Source: Bryopsis sp. KO-2023
Taxonomy: Eukaryota > Chlorophyta > Ulvophyceae > Bryopsidales > Bryopsidaceae
Direction: 5' to 3'
Assembly: GCA_030272585.1 (NCBI GenBank)
Contig: BSYQ01000001.1
Span: 1,860,001 to 1,924,000, forward strand
DNA: 64,000 nucleotides
The notes beneath the pieces were generated by a model that saw only the letters and a program-made list of their open reading frames with translations, did not search any database and was not told the origin of the DNA. Made by a program: the position numbers and the translations under genes. This document shows, in pieces, positions 35,443-47,042 of this stretch. The stretch's first letter is position 1. Every line of letters starts with the position of its first letter.

Positions 35443-37587
35443 TCATGCTGTCCAGTGCTTTGCAAAAGTCTGCGAAACTATCAAAGGAAAAAGAATCGTG
35501 GCATCACCCACGACTTTCACGGGCTGGGCATCCATTCTGATTTTTCCCCATGAGATGGCCTCCTCGGGGTGGGCCCCCGAATCGCTGCCGTCGAACTCTT
35601 GAGCGGTGTTCACAAACACTGCAAAATCCGCTCCATTTCGCATCAAGTTGGCGTTGCAAATGTGATGCTTGGGTACCCCTGCAGAAATCCGCAACAAAAA
35701 TATACCAATCTGAAAACTCCCAGCATTTTTGAAAGTTATGATTGTCAGGAGAAGTTTATCCCTACCCCCCTCGCTATGTTTGGTGGTTTACTGAACACCC
35801 CCAAGAATTTCAATCAAATTTGAAGAACTCGACTTGAGCATGGATCAAATAAACGACGAGAGAATCAAAAAGGTCTTTTCCTTCCCAAATCGAAGACGTG
35901 TAAAAAAAAACAACAGCACTTTTTTTTTGAAAATCTTCCTCTACCTCCGCCAAGGATTATGATTCCAGTTTTCCGAGGAGCTGCCTTCAGCGCTTGGTCG
36001 TTCATTTTTCTGATGTCCTCCACGATATCACAAATGAGGCCAGGGCTCTTGTAGGAATGGAAATAAAGCATGTCCCCGATGGATCCATCCGTGAGGGGCG
36101 GACAGAAAACAGGAATGCCATTTTTGTGCGCCCAATAATAGATCGAATCTGGATCATCGATTTCCTTTCCAAAGCGGTCGATCATCTACCCTCACAGCAA
36201 AACAAACCACACTCCATCAATCCGGACCTCCCCCTGCCCCTCCCAAACAACACTTTCATGTTATAAAAACGTATGTGAAAGAAAGAAAGAAAGAATGAGT
36301 GTTTGATTGACATCAGGCAAACTTGCCCAACGAAGGCCGTCCACAACGAGGTGACTTAGCCCAAGCCCTCGAGAGAAAAACCCCAGCTCAATACATTCAG
36401 TTCCAGAAAACCCTCCACAGTTGCATCCAAGCGAAAACCTACCTTGGAAGGTGTCCAATTCACTCCCTCCTCCCTCTGTTCCTTCAGCATTGCATCGAAT
36501 ATCGGCATTATCCACTCCTCGAACTCACAGTAGTTCTTGTTCGGCACCAGCATGTTTCCTATGCGATTCAGGCCTCTTTTCCGGAGACCCGCCCCTTTCA
36601 ATTTGAAATCCCCCAGAAAGGTGGGCGCCATGCATTTGATCAAATCCTCCTCCACTCCACCAGCAGTCGTCACTAACACATCCACCATTTTGTGTTTCAC
36701 CAAATATCGAATCTGTTCTCGGACGCCGGCAGAAACCAGGTTCGACGTATATCCGAGGAAAATTTTTGCCCTGGTTTGTTCCCGGAAGCCAGGGTCGAGG
36801 TATCGTTCGTCTGTGGATTCAGTGATGGGCTCATCGCTCAATCGCCATTTCAACTGCAGCAATCAAAAATTGGAATTTCTTTCGTTTCAACTCGCCGGAC
36901 ACAAGGTTCAATCACATCAAAAATTTTGAAGCAATTTTTGGAATATTTATCTCAAACTTCAGCTCCGAAACAGAAAATGGTTGGGAATCTTTTGCCACAA
37001 AAACACACACACTCGACCCCTGATGGATGTTTTCAAATTTGTTCACTGCTGGCTTTCTATCTATATATATCCACATCATGAATGCGACAAAAAATCAATT
37101 TTCGGACACATCGATTACGCGATGGACCTGGTGGGATGGAGGCTAGCTATACCTTGAGCTCACCATCCGGTTGATTTCCTGTATGGCCTGGCCTAGGGCA
37201 CTTGCTTGAAACCCAGAATACAGCATAGAGTTCATGAGCCCATCAAGGTCCCTTCCTTTATCAAAGTCATAGCCCTTTATCTTTGGGGTATCCTCGGGAA
37301 GAGTTTCAGACGCCACCAACACTGCCTAGAAACCAACCAGCTGACTCTTGTTTTTCCTTTCACACAAATAAGAGAATATTACTTGAAAAAACACATGTTT
37401 TTAAATACTGAAAAAAATATATACATGTATGTATTTTTTTCGCGCGTTGAGAAGGTTAATGTTTTGCTGTGAAATGTGCAGACGACCTTGAACGAAACGG
37501 AGTGTGTCTTGGAGATGCCCATTTTGAAGGTGTGCTTTTGAAGCGTACCTCTGCAGCGACATCGGGGATGTTGGGCGTGCTTGTCAT
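35443..37587 (-). CDS. DHS: Deoxyhypusine synthase
   Basis: Transfers the aminobutyl group of spermidine to a lysine of eIF5A, the first step of hypusine formation; NAD-dependent and cytosolic. Minus-strand exons 37587-37549, 37325-37164, 36853-36443, 36185-35945 and 35678-35443 join in phase to 362 aa, near the family's usual length. Hallmarks seen: [18 protein letters not shown] at the N-terminus, [93 protein letters not shown] and SWGKI. The Lys of SWGK (about residue 330) corresponds to the catalytic lysine that forms the enzyme-imine intermediate. All active-site motifs are intact, so a working enzyme is expected. Confidence 0.97.
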
Positions 37588-38810
37588 GGAGGGGGACTGG
37601 AGCGGATTCTTTCGCACGGAAGCCGAAGTGCAGGAGAAATGGATATGACGTTCGATTGTGGATTCAAGGGCGGCGGGAGTCAGACGTGGGACGTGGGCAG
37701 TCTGTCAGCGCACCAATGATGGTGCAAGTTTGATGATTCTTGTCTGTGTGATTCTTGCCAACAAAAAAGCATACGATGATGAATGAATGTTTCTGGACTG
37801 ATGGCTGGGGACTGGGGTTTCAAGAAGGAAGAGAAGGGACCACCATACCATACAGCTTTTACATTACAAGTTTTTTTGATTAATTCCTCAGCCACAGACC
37901 GATCACGCCAACGAGAGGTTCAAAAAATGCAGAACTATTACTCGGAAATAAGATATCAAACAGGGAGGTGAAATGCTCTTCCCCCAACCAAACAAAACCC
38001 CTTCAGCTTCCTGGTTCATTGATTTCTTGGTAAAACAAAAACTCAGGGAATTTAATTCTTTGTTTCTACTCTTACAAAAGGTAGCCTGTCACAACCGTAA
38101 TTCCCAAATGATTTCCAAAGGGAGGCCACACTTAGCACTCCACTTCGAACCACTGGATACCTCAACAGATGCAACACCTATACTGTACAAAAAAAACCCA
38201 GCACCATTGAAATCGCCTTGACACTGACCCCACCACACTGGCAAATTGAAACATTCCTAAAACTAAAAACTCAAAACCTGCCACATTCATTTAACTTTTT
38301 CTTTTTGTTTTGTTTTTGCTTTTTTTTCGAACCCCATCCCGTTCCTCTTTCCAAAATTGTCCATCCACAACCCCCCCAACCCTTTTTTTTTTTTGGTTCT
38401 TTTTTTTCCCCTTGCAACATACATTAAGGAATGAAGTGACAAGGGCTTTGCATGAATAAATGAAAAAAACAAACCAACATTAATCCTTGCGAAAGAAGAA
38501 TATTTTTTTTCAACTTAATTCTAAAGCAGGATCAACAAAAAATATCCAAGAATCCCATGATGCATTTTTTTTCTTTCTTTCTTTGTTTCTTTTCTTTTTT
38601 TTTCCCTTTTTTTTCCCTCTTCTTTTTGCCTTTTTTTTCCCTTCTTTTTTCCTCTCCTTGATTCTTATTCCATTGGGTACACATGCTTTAAAAAAAACAG
38701 AAAACAATAAAGGAACACAAAAGCCTGAAAAATAAAAAGCAAAAGAATGAAACACACACACACACACATACGGCCACCCTCCTGATTTTTTTTCTCCCAA
38801 AAAAGAAAGT
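37588..38810. other. Intergenic interval, T-rich on the + strand
   Basis: This lies between the DHS start (-) and the 3' end of the acyl-activating enzyme (-). From about 38280 to 38800 the + strand carries many T runs and a CA repeat (38752-38768). On the sense strand of the acyl-activating enzyme this 3' flank is purine-rich. Short frames only. Confidence 0.65.
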
Positions 38811-41800
38811 CTACCCGAGCTTAGTCATCAGTTTGAAGATCTCTTCCTTGTAAAATTCCATTACTTGCTGCCGTCTGACTTTCATTGTTTGGGTCAGGGT
38901 TCCGGATTCGACGGAAAACGGCTCCTTGCAAATGTGAATTGCAGCGATTCGTAGCTGAGGGATGTAACCCGGACTTTTCTTCTCCAGCTTGCTTATGTCG
39001 TCCCGGACGGCCGATAAAATCGCAGAATCTGAGGGAAAAAAAACCCAAAGAAAATCGAGAAACGCACACAGCAATATACATGTCTTCCTTTCCTTTTAGT
39101 ATTTAACATAGCCATCTTGTTTTTTGCTGGGGGGCATTCAAAACTGGAGGGGGGAAAACCACACCACCACTTCTTTTAACAATATTTTCTTTCAACAGAT
39201 TCAGTTTAGCTTTCTACCACTGAGAAACCCAAACCTTCACACCATGAAAACAACAAAAGGAAAACCACCAACACCACCAATCTTCATGATGTTCGGTCAG
39301 AACAGGAAATAAAAGCAACCCCAAGGGGGAGGGGGGTGTTCCATATAGCATACACACCATCTCCAATCATTGATTCCTCCAAGGCTTCTTCATCCACCAC
39401 CACAAGGGCTCCCAGTTTTCGTTGGTCTTGACCAACAAGCATAACGTTTTTGATCAGTGGACTGGAACCCAGCAAATCCTACGCACACCCCAAAACACAC
39501 ATCCTCAACATGAATTGACACTGCCAAAAAAAACCAACAAAAAAATGTATGTTGTTTTGCCACCTCTACTTGCACTCTCAAAAAGGTCAAAAATCCAGTC
39601 GAAACCCTACTCAACCCCCCCTTCCCGTGGGTTTCTACCAATCTGGGGAAATCATGCATGGGAACGAAGCAAAAACTTCCTCAATATGGTAATTCTGCGT
39701 GCGGACGAAGCAATAATATATGGTAATTGTGGACGGCAGGCAAAATTACCTCGATCGGTTGGGGCTCCACATTCTCCCCATTACTCAGCACGATTACATC
39801 CTTCAGTCGACCAGTCAAAACTATGTTTCCGGCCATGTGACTGCCTGGAACACCTGCTGGACACCTCTTCCCCAAATCCCCTACCAAAAACCAAAAAACC
39901 ACAATCAGCAGCCTAATACCAAAGAATCCCTTCCCCCGTCTTTTTTTTTTTAAAGAAAAAAGAAAGCATTGCAGTCGAAGCCTACCTACTTCCATTAATG
40001 CTCCAGGGGAAACAAAGAAAAAGAAAAAGAAAAAAACACAAGGGGGAAAAAAAGGAGGGGGGGATTGTATTTTTTTTTGTATTTTTTTTTCCCTTTCTTT
40101 TTCCTTCTACCCACCTGTGTTAAACCATCCATGTCCAGCTGCGAATGCCTTTGCAGTTTCCGCTTCATCCTTTTGATAACCTCCCATTACCCCCGGACCC
40201 TTAGCCAAAATCAGCCCGGACTCCCCATCCTCCATTTCCACAAGTCTGTCTGGGAAACCCTCCGGATCAACGATTTTCAAATCGGTTCCTGGAGTGGGTA
40301 GCCCCACACTGCCTCGAACGTTGAGAATTTGCCGTCGGCAAGCCAGCACTGGGGAAGTTTCCGTGAGGCCCCATCCATTCAGTATTGGAACTCCGATGCA
40401 CTCGTAAAAATCCTCCAAATTGGAGGGCAGCGATCCTCCCCCACTTACCACCAGTCCCTTGATGCTCAAGCCACTTCGAATCTTTCTGGAAGTTTCCGCC
40501 CATAAAAAAAACCCAAAAAACAGCCCCCTCAGTTTCATTTCTTTTTGGTCAAAACTCTGCTATCGGTTTTTTGCTTCAACCTGGTTATATTCTGTTGGAC
40601 CGATATTGATGTTCGGCTAAGCAGGTTTTCAAACCCCTCCGTCGTTTGCAGGATATATATTTCTTGGTGAGGGAGAGAGGGAAATAACGAACCTGTGGAC
40701 CAGTGCTGTGGCGAGCTCATGCAACGGGGAGAGGAAATATGAAGCCAGTACTGCAAGTGTCAATGTCAGACTGCTCCGAGGATTGACCGCATGCTCCAAA
40801 GACACCCCATCGATGGTTCGGCGATTTTTGATGTAGGCCATCGAAGCATCCAGCAAAGTCAAAGCTAAAGTTTTGCGAATGAAGGATGCGCTACGAAGCT
40901 GGCGCATGACCTACATGGGAAACAGAAAAAAAAGGATCGTGGTTGGGATATTTTCTTGGAACGGCCTGGCTGCTATCTTTCTTGAACTTCCACGCGATGG
41001 TTTGATTCAAAAAAGAGGAGGGGGGCTTCTTTCTTTCTGTTAAGAAAATGAAAATTGAGTCACCTTTGAGTGCAGCGACTGGAGCACCAAAGGGACGCAG
41101 ATGAAGATATCTGGGGGGTAGGATTGCAAATCCCGCTTCAACGTTTTAACACTGCTGTACACCTGTCGAAAACACACAAAGACTATAATGTACTCACAGC
41201 AAGAAAATCTGCCCGAAAAAGATTTTTGTTTGGTTGTTTCTCCCCCCCCAAGGGCCCCCAGCCCCCCCCCAAAAAAGGGTCGAAGCTATTTTTGGATGGA
41301 CGAAAAGAAAAGCAGAAAAGGGACTCTATTTTGCATCAGGTATTCACCAAAATTCCCAGATCAGCTCAGGGGAAAACTCAAAAAAAAAGGGGGTTGGGTT
41401 ACTCACAAATGATACGCCTTTGCTGAGGACGTGGTAGCCGACGCTTCTTTCGTAGATGTGCCAAGGAGGCAACAAACTCAGCATCTGTTCGCCTTTGGAA
41501 ATTTTCAGAAAGTAATGGAAGCTGTTCACTTGATACATTATGTTGGCATGGGTCAGCATCACTCCTTTGGGTAACCCTGGAATTCAAACACCGTTCAGAA
41601 ACGGCTCTGCAAAACTTGACACGCCCCCAAAAGGAGGGATATTACTGGAATTGGGGGAGAGAGAAAACCCCACGTTGCTGTGAATTCAAATGGACACGCT
41701 GAACACCTGTTTTTCTCAATAGAAAAAGAATGAAAATGAAAAAGGATGAGCTCACCTGAGGTTCCTGACGTGTAAACCAGAGTGGCAGCATCACTGGGGT

Positions 41801-43919
41801 TGCAAATTTTCGCTTGAAATCCTTCCTGCTCCACCGCAGTCCTGCCTCTGTCGATCACTTGAGAATAAGCGAGGAGTGGACAAGGAAAAGTGCTCATCGT
41901 TTCTTCTGAAGGATCTCCCCACAGAACCACCACAAATTTGAATTTCTGCAACACCATCGTATCGCCTCAATTAATGAACATCGACCAAACCCCTCGAAAT
42001 CAAAAACCTCCAACGGCGATTACTACGATGATTTTCACTCGGTGTCTACCAGAATTTGTTACTATTATTTTTTTCCTTTTTTTTTTTGGGGGGGGGGAGG
42101 GGGGGGGGAAATTCAGCAGAATTCCTGACGGGGGCGTCCTTTATTTTTCCGTTAATGTTATGTGTGTGGTCCATAGCTAATATTATGTTTAATAATTATA
42201 ATAATAAACAATTATTACATTTATCATGCCCCCCCCCCAAAAAAAAAGATAGTAATAGTAATAGAAATAATAGTAACAATAAAAAAAAGACAAAATACCC
42301 GGTCACTAAAACATTGACAGTGAAAGACAAGAAACAAAAGAGGTGTAAAACGTTGTACAACACCCACCTGACATTGCGCTCCATACTTCGAAGATTCTTG
42401 GAAAAGTGGGGCTGCTGTTTCGAGAACCTTTGTATTCTGCACTACGAGGCCGATGCTGTCTGAGTTTTCCACAATAAAGTGCATTTCCTCCAAGGATATC
42501 GCGGATCCTCGCACCTGTGGTTTTTCAAAAAAAGGGAAGGGGGTTGAAAAAAACTCATTGGCAAAAAAAGATCAAATCATCGCAGACAGCGTTACGAAAA
42601 AGATATGGAACTTGATTCCGAGATACAGAGGGTACATTTTTTCTTCTTTTTTTTCAAATTTTGATCTGATTTCAAACATCAAAAAGCCTGATGATGGCAG
42701 ATTGAATCACGATGTCCAGTCTTGGCATATGAGCAAGAATCAAAACCAATTAAGAAAAAAAAAACTTCCAAAAAATAAAAACATCAATGCAAATTATCAC
42801 CGCATCGACGGCTCCATTCATCATTATTCCCTGGTCAGCAATCAACCATCGAGAAGAATTTTCCGAGAATAGGCACACCTGCAAAAAACCCACGCCCAGT
42901 CAGACAGAATCTCTTAAGTCTTTCTGTCTGTGGAAAGATATGCAATTTTGCCGTTTGATTTTGGCATGGATGGAGCAATTGGGTCGGTGCTTTTCATTGC
43001 TGTGCTGCAAGTAATTGAACCTGAAAGAAATGACTAATAAATTGACTTGCTGATGCGTAATATCTGGTCGACAGTTTTTTTGCTTCTTGTTACATTACTA
43101 ATCAGGGTCAGCCGGCAGGACGTGTTGTATATTATCGTTTCTTTTTTCACTTTTTTTTTACCTTCTCGCTTTGGCGCAGACCAAGCGACCGCAGCCCCGA
43201 CGCAAACAGTTTCATCTCGTCTGCGAGCTCCCTGCCCAATCACAAGTCCACAGCCGATGATCGAGCAACCTTTCGTATAGTCGTCACACTTTGGACAAGA
43301 CGAGGCGTCGACACAAAGGGCCATTTCGAACTCACCTGTAAGTCAACTTCACTTGCGGGGACGTATGGGGATCCAACAGCGCAACCTGGTCGCCGAATCG
43401 CTCGGCGTTGCTCGGCCAGCTGAACAGCATCACAAAAACACGGGCTCAGAAGATATCCTCCGAGACGTTGCGGCAAGCAAAAACTTTTCCCCAACGCGAG
43501 CAACACGAAAGCAATCTTTTACATGTCGTGAATAAGCTCGAGAGGCTTCCTCTGCTCAAATTTCTCCCCATTCTTCAGAATTTGGATTCTCGGCTCCTCG
43601 CCCGTTTGAGGTTCTGCCTCTACCTGGACGATAAATCACAAACAGCCAGTCGTCAGGACGACTTCCCCAAACACAAGACCACCCGAGCCAAACGAGTGCT
43701 GCATCTCTTCCTCTCGACGCGCCGAGAAATTCGAACCACCTGCGCGCAACGAACTACACTACGTCTTCCAACTCGCGGGTTGCTGCTGTGCGCCGCGAGG
43801 AGCGAATGCGCCCCGCGGCGACGAAACTCGCCTCGACGGAATACAAAGGGACTCTGCGCTGGCTTCGCCCTCGCGCCCAAGCAGGCGTGCGAGAAATCAG
43901 AAAACACGGCCACGGCCAT
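38811..43919 (-). CDS. AAE15: Plastid acyl-activating enzyme (AAE15/16-type acyl-CoA/ACP synthetase)
   Basis: AMP-forming ligase that activates free fatty acids; the plant AAE15/16 branch acts in the chloroplast on acyl-ACP. Fourteen minus-strand exons: 43919-43683, 43623-43523, 43419-43336, 43231-43162, 42878-42801, 42514-42368, 41945-41756, 41576-41407, 41162-41064, 40910-40693, 40485-40115, 39880-39750, 39478-39358 and 39028-38811. Phases agree, 744 aa. The first 79 residues are Arg/Ser/Ala-rich with almost no acids (MAVAVFSDFSHACLGARAKP), a good transit peptide. Then LFSENSSRWLIADQGIMMNG, the P-loop YTSGTSGLPKGVMLTH, LLPPWHIYERSVGY, GWGLTETSPV, GWFNTGDLG, TGRLKDVIVLSNGENVEP and the C-terminal SGTLTQTMKVRR. 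Catalytic motifs are intact. The donor of intron 1 is weak, so the peptide/enzyme junction is approximate. Confidence 0.93.
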
Positions 43920-45080
43920 TGAGGCGCAAATGCCGAGCAGGCTGCCGGGCTATTGAGCCAACCGAAACAAAAACGTCGACCACCAGCAGATTTACTGCTT
44001 TTACTGGTGTAGTGGAACCACTGCTGGGTGTGTGTTGTTGGGTGTGTCGGACCCCCAGTAGAAGGACACGTCGACCAATCTGGCAGAGCGCCGCGCTGTC
44101 TGTCATTTCAACGATGGATAACGACGAAATTCAGCGGATAATGGGATGATTTTTGAGGTGCCCTTTTCTTTCAGCGAGGCCAGCATCAGAGTGACAACCT
44201 CGACGTTGAAATATTCTCGGCCGAACCCGCGCTCGACGCACGGAAGCGTCTCAACGAGGAAAACAAGAAAGGTGAGATACAAATAAAGAGGGAGGGTCTG
44301 CTCGTCCGCGTTCTGCGATTTCTGTCGTTTGCGGAAACTCAAGAGAATCTGTTTTGTTTTTTTGCGGTTTGTCGATCCTCGGAAGGGAAGCTGAACACCG
44401 AATTTCGAGGGTCGAAATTTTGGTTTCGCTGGGTTGGGAATTCATCCTGTGCTGTTTCGCGAAGAAAAACTGTTTCTGGAGCAGTGAGTTTTCTGCTGGC
44501 GATAAGATCTGGGGAACCTCCCTTCCACCGCACCTCTGCGTTGGCAAAGTGAAACCGATCTCGCGTGTACGCATCCAAATACAGCTTTGTGCCTGTGCAG
44601 CATCGAATCAGAGAACTCGGGTTGTTTCAGTTATCGGACACCTCAGCAGTTTCCAGTGTCCTTGGACGACCGCGTATTTACTGTTCGATGTATTGTCTTC
44701 GTCAATTTCTGGACGCCCGTTCCTTCGTAAAAATCGAAAGCTCTTCGAAGCCCTTTTTTTTGAGCAGAATCGCGAAAAGGGAACAGCCATCCTTCCCTAC
44801 ACCGTTTCACGCTCTCGTTGACTTTTTTTTTGCTGGACGCAGCAGGTCTCCTGGCTTCACTCAAAAAGGAAGGAAAAAGACGTTCTTTGAACCCGCGGCC
44901 GAAAAACGTCAAGGCTCGCGCGCCAAGAAATCGAGATTCGTGAGGAAGAGCTAAGCAGACGTCAAAACTACTGAAAAAAAACAGCATCAAACAAAAAAGA
45001 GAGGCCAAAAAAAAAGGAAAGAAAGAAAGAAAGAAAGAATCGGGTCGATATAAATCGCCGGAGGTGTTCGTGGTCTATTC
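43920..45080. other. Region between the acyl-activating enzyme start and the papain-like gene
   Basis: GC-balanced, with many overlapping frames. It contains the 5' flank of the acyl-activating enzyme (-), one doubtful small + gene (listed separately), and a GAAA-type repeat near 45015-45040 followed by ATATAAAT at 45049-45056, about 25 bp before the next start codon. Confidence 0.5.
44114..44972 (+). CDS. Doubtful small gene, unknown product
   Basis: A possible coding segment at about 44176-44271 reads GQHQSDNLDVEIFSAEPALD followed by ARKRLNEENKK and ends at a GT donor. A second segment near 44844-44942 follows a T-rich acceptor and, in matching phase, reads GLLASLKKEGKRRSLNPRPK before a stop. 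An ATG at 44114 (MDNDEIQRIMG) precedes a stop, and only 17 bases between GTGCCC and TTTCAG would have to be removed to join it, which is too short for a normal intron. No family was recognised. The gene may be real with a different first exon, or may be chance. Confidence 0.25.
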
Positions 45081-47042
45081 ATGGAAAGCGCTCTGGAACC
45101 GCGTACAACGACGTCGTTTCGACGCTGCTGCTCGGCCCCGGTGCTGTCTTGGCTGGCTCCACAGGAAGAAGAAGCACCCAACGATGAAAAGAATCTGCAA
45201 GTCTATGTGGTGGCCAGGCCGTTTCAAGAAATGGGGGGTGCCATCATGAAAAGGCTGCCCGAGGAATACAAAGGGTTTGCTGTGCAAATAGGGATATGTC
45301 ATTACCTGACAGTTTTCAAAACCAGGGATGGAAGATATTTTCAATTCGATTTCGGACCTCAGGGGGGGAGGGATGTTCATGCAAACGGCGGCCCGCTGTC
45401 CTGGCTGCTCAGGGAAGAAAACAGTCAGCCGGTGGTCCGGAAAAAGAAAAACAACGTTATGGGGGAAATCAGGGAAGCCATGGTGGGTGCATACGCTTCG
45501 TATATTGATGCATTCCTGTCGTCAAATTTCAATATATCCGCATCCCTTTTTTTTCCAGAATCAGTAACAAAATTTCGACACGAGCAAGTTCTGCAATTTA
45601 TTATTGGATTTATTGATTTGAGTTTGTTAATTTTGCCGGAGCCATCCATTCCAGTTGATACGTTTTCAAAAAACCCACAATCTGGAAGTAATTGAATTAT
45701 TTTGTGCTGCGTGAATTATCCAAATGAGAAGTTAATGGTTGGTTTTTGAAAATGATGTTTGATTCTTCTGTCTGTAGCTGGTGGAGCTCCCAGCAGCTCA
45801 CGTCTACATGGGGGAGTCCAGATTGTCCATTGAGGATATAAGAAACTTCAACGGAATTCAAAGCATGGACTATGAGCTGCACAAACACGATTGTAGGTGG
45901 GTTTCTACTTGATTGGAAAAAAAATAAAAATAATTGCAGTGGAATTCAGATGGGATATTTTTTTTTCTTCCGAATTTACTGGGGCTAAAATTGCGCTAGA
46001 ACATTAACAAAACCCAAAATTACTCAATTAATTCCCAGTGCAAGTGGTTATCGTCAGAATGATATATACTCGCATCCCCCACAGGCACTACGTAAATAAC
46101 CTCGTCCAATACACCACCGGGGTGAACGCAGCATCGGTGAAATTTGTGAAGGAGTACTTCAAAACTCAGGGTGAAAACGCCCCACCCCTCAGCTCCACTG
46201 TCGTGGGACTCCTCCAGAGCATCACCGACGTCTCCAACTGGTCCAGAGTGAAAACTACGGGCAAAGCTACGGTGGCTGCCCTGCTGTACTTGGCGGGTTC
46301 TTCAGCGGTCAGGGCTCGCCCCCCTGCTGTCCCCATTCCTAAACGACCTGTAAAGAGGGCTGCAATGACGGCTTTGGCGTCCGTTGCGGCGTCTTGCCCC
46401 GAGATTCCCATGGTGAAAGGTGCAGCAGCCATTGGGTCGATGGTGACGGAAGGGGCAAAGAAAGTCACTACAGGTAAGAGATTTGTCAGTCAGGGCAACC
46501 ACCAAACGGGTCGGGTTCTTTTTCTCTCTTGTCTGTGTGTCTGTCTGTGTGTTTTTCTTTTTGTTTTCTTTCTCGTTTTCCCGTATTTGGGATGGAATTT
46601 TCCGTCAATTGTGTAATTGTTGAGCCACACCGGATCGATTTTTTGATGCTAATCGAAATCAATATTTGATTATTCCATGGAATGTAATACTCCATTACGA
46701 TATTGTTATGTATCCAATACGACTACATATTATTGTGTAACAATAATATATGAATATCAAAGCAACAATGTGTAACTAACAATGTTGTGTGAGTGGGAAG
46801 CAGGGACGGCATCATTTGTGGAGACTGCCAGCCGGGGTGTGACCAGGTCCATGATTCCTGAACGAGGCAATGCTTTGGCCTTGGCCTCCGCAGTTACCAG
46901 AGGTGCTGCTGGCTTCGTTACAGCACCATTCAGACGAACCCCCGAAAGGGCGGGTGGAAATCCTGCCCGTCTTCCTTGGCTGGGCCGGTCTCGGCGAAAG
47001 CTGACCGGAAATTCCCCCCCTTCAGGATCCGCTGTTTCCTGA
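45081..47042 (+). CDS. Putative permuted papain-fold (LRAT/NlpC-like) protein
   Basis: Exons 45081-45482, 45778-45896, 46085-46473 and 46804-47042 join in phase to 382 aa. Residues about 65-100 read GICHYLTVFKTRDGRYFQFD and about 165-180 read YELHKHDCRHYVNNLVQYTT. A His followed about 100 residues later by a Cys in a helix-start motif (HDCRHYVN) is the order seen in circularly permuted papain-like folds such as LRAT and PPPDE proteins; this is inference from motif order, not a database match. The C-terminal half is Ala/Val/Arg-rich helix without acidic clusters (TALASVAASCPEI, ATSAVTRGAAGF-like runs) and ends in a basic Pro/Ser tail. Enzymatic activity, if any, is unknown. The reading is coherent across four exons, so the gene itself is likely. 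Confidence 0.65.

Noticed and set aside
37680-37895. Minus-strand frame of 71 codons upstream of DHS
   Set aside because: It starts at GTG, has no domain and lies in the expected DHS promoter.
43408-43956. + strand frame of 182 codons opposite the first exons of the acyl-activating enzyme
   Set aside because: The minus strand here encodes the transit peptide and the start of the AMP-binding enzyme in matched phases.
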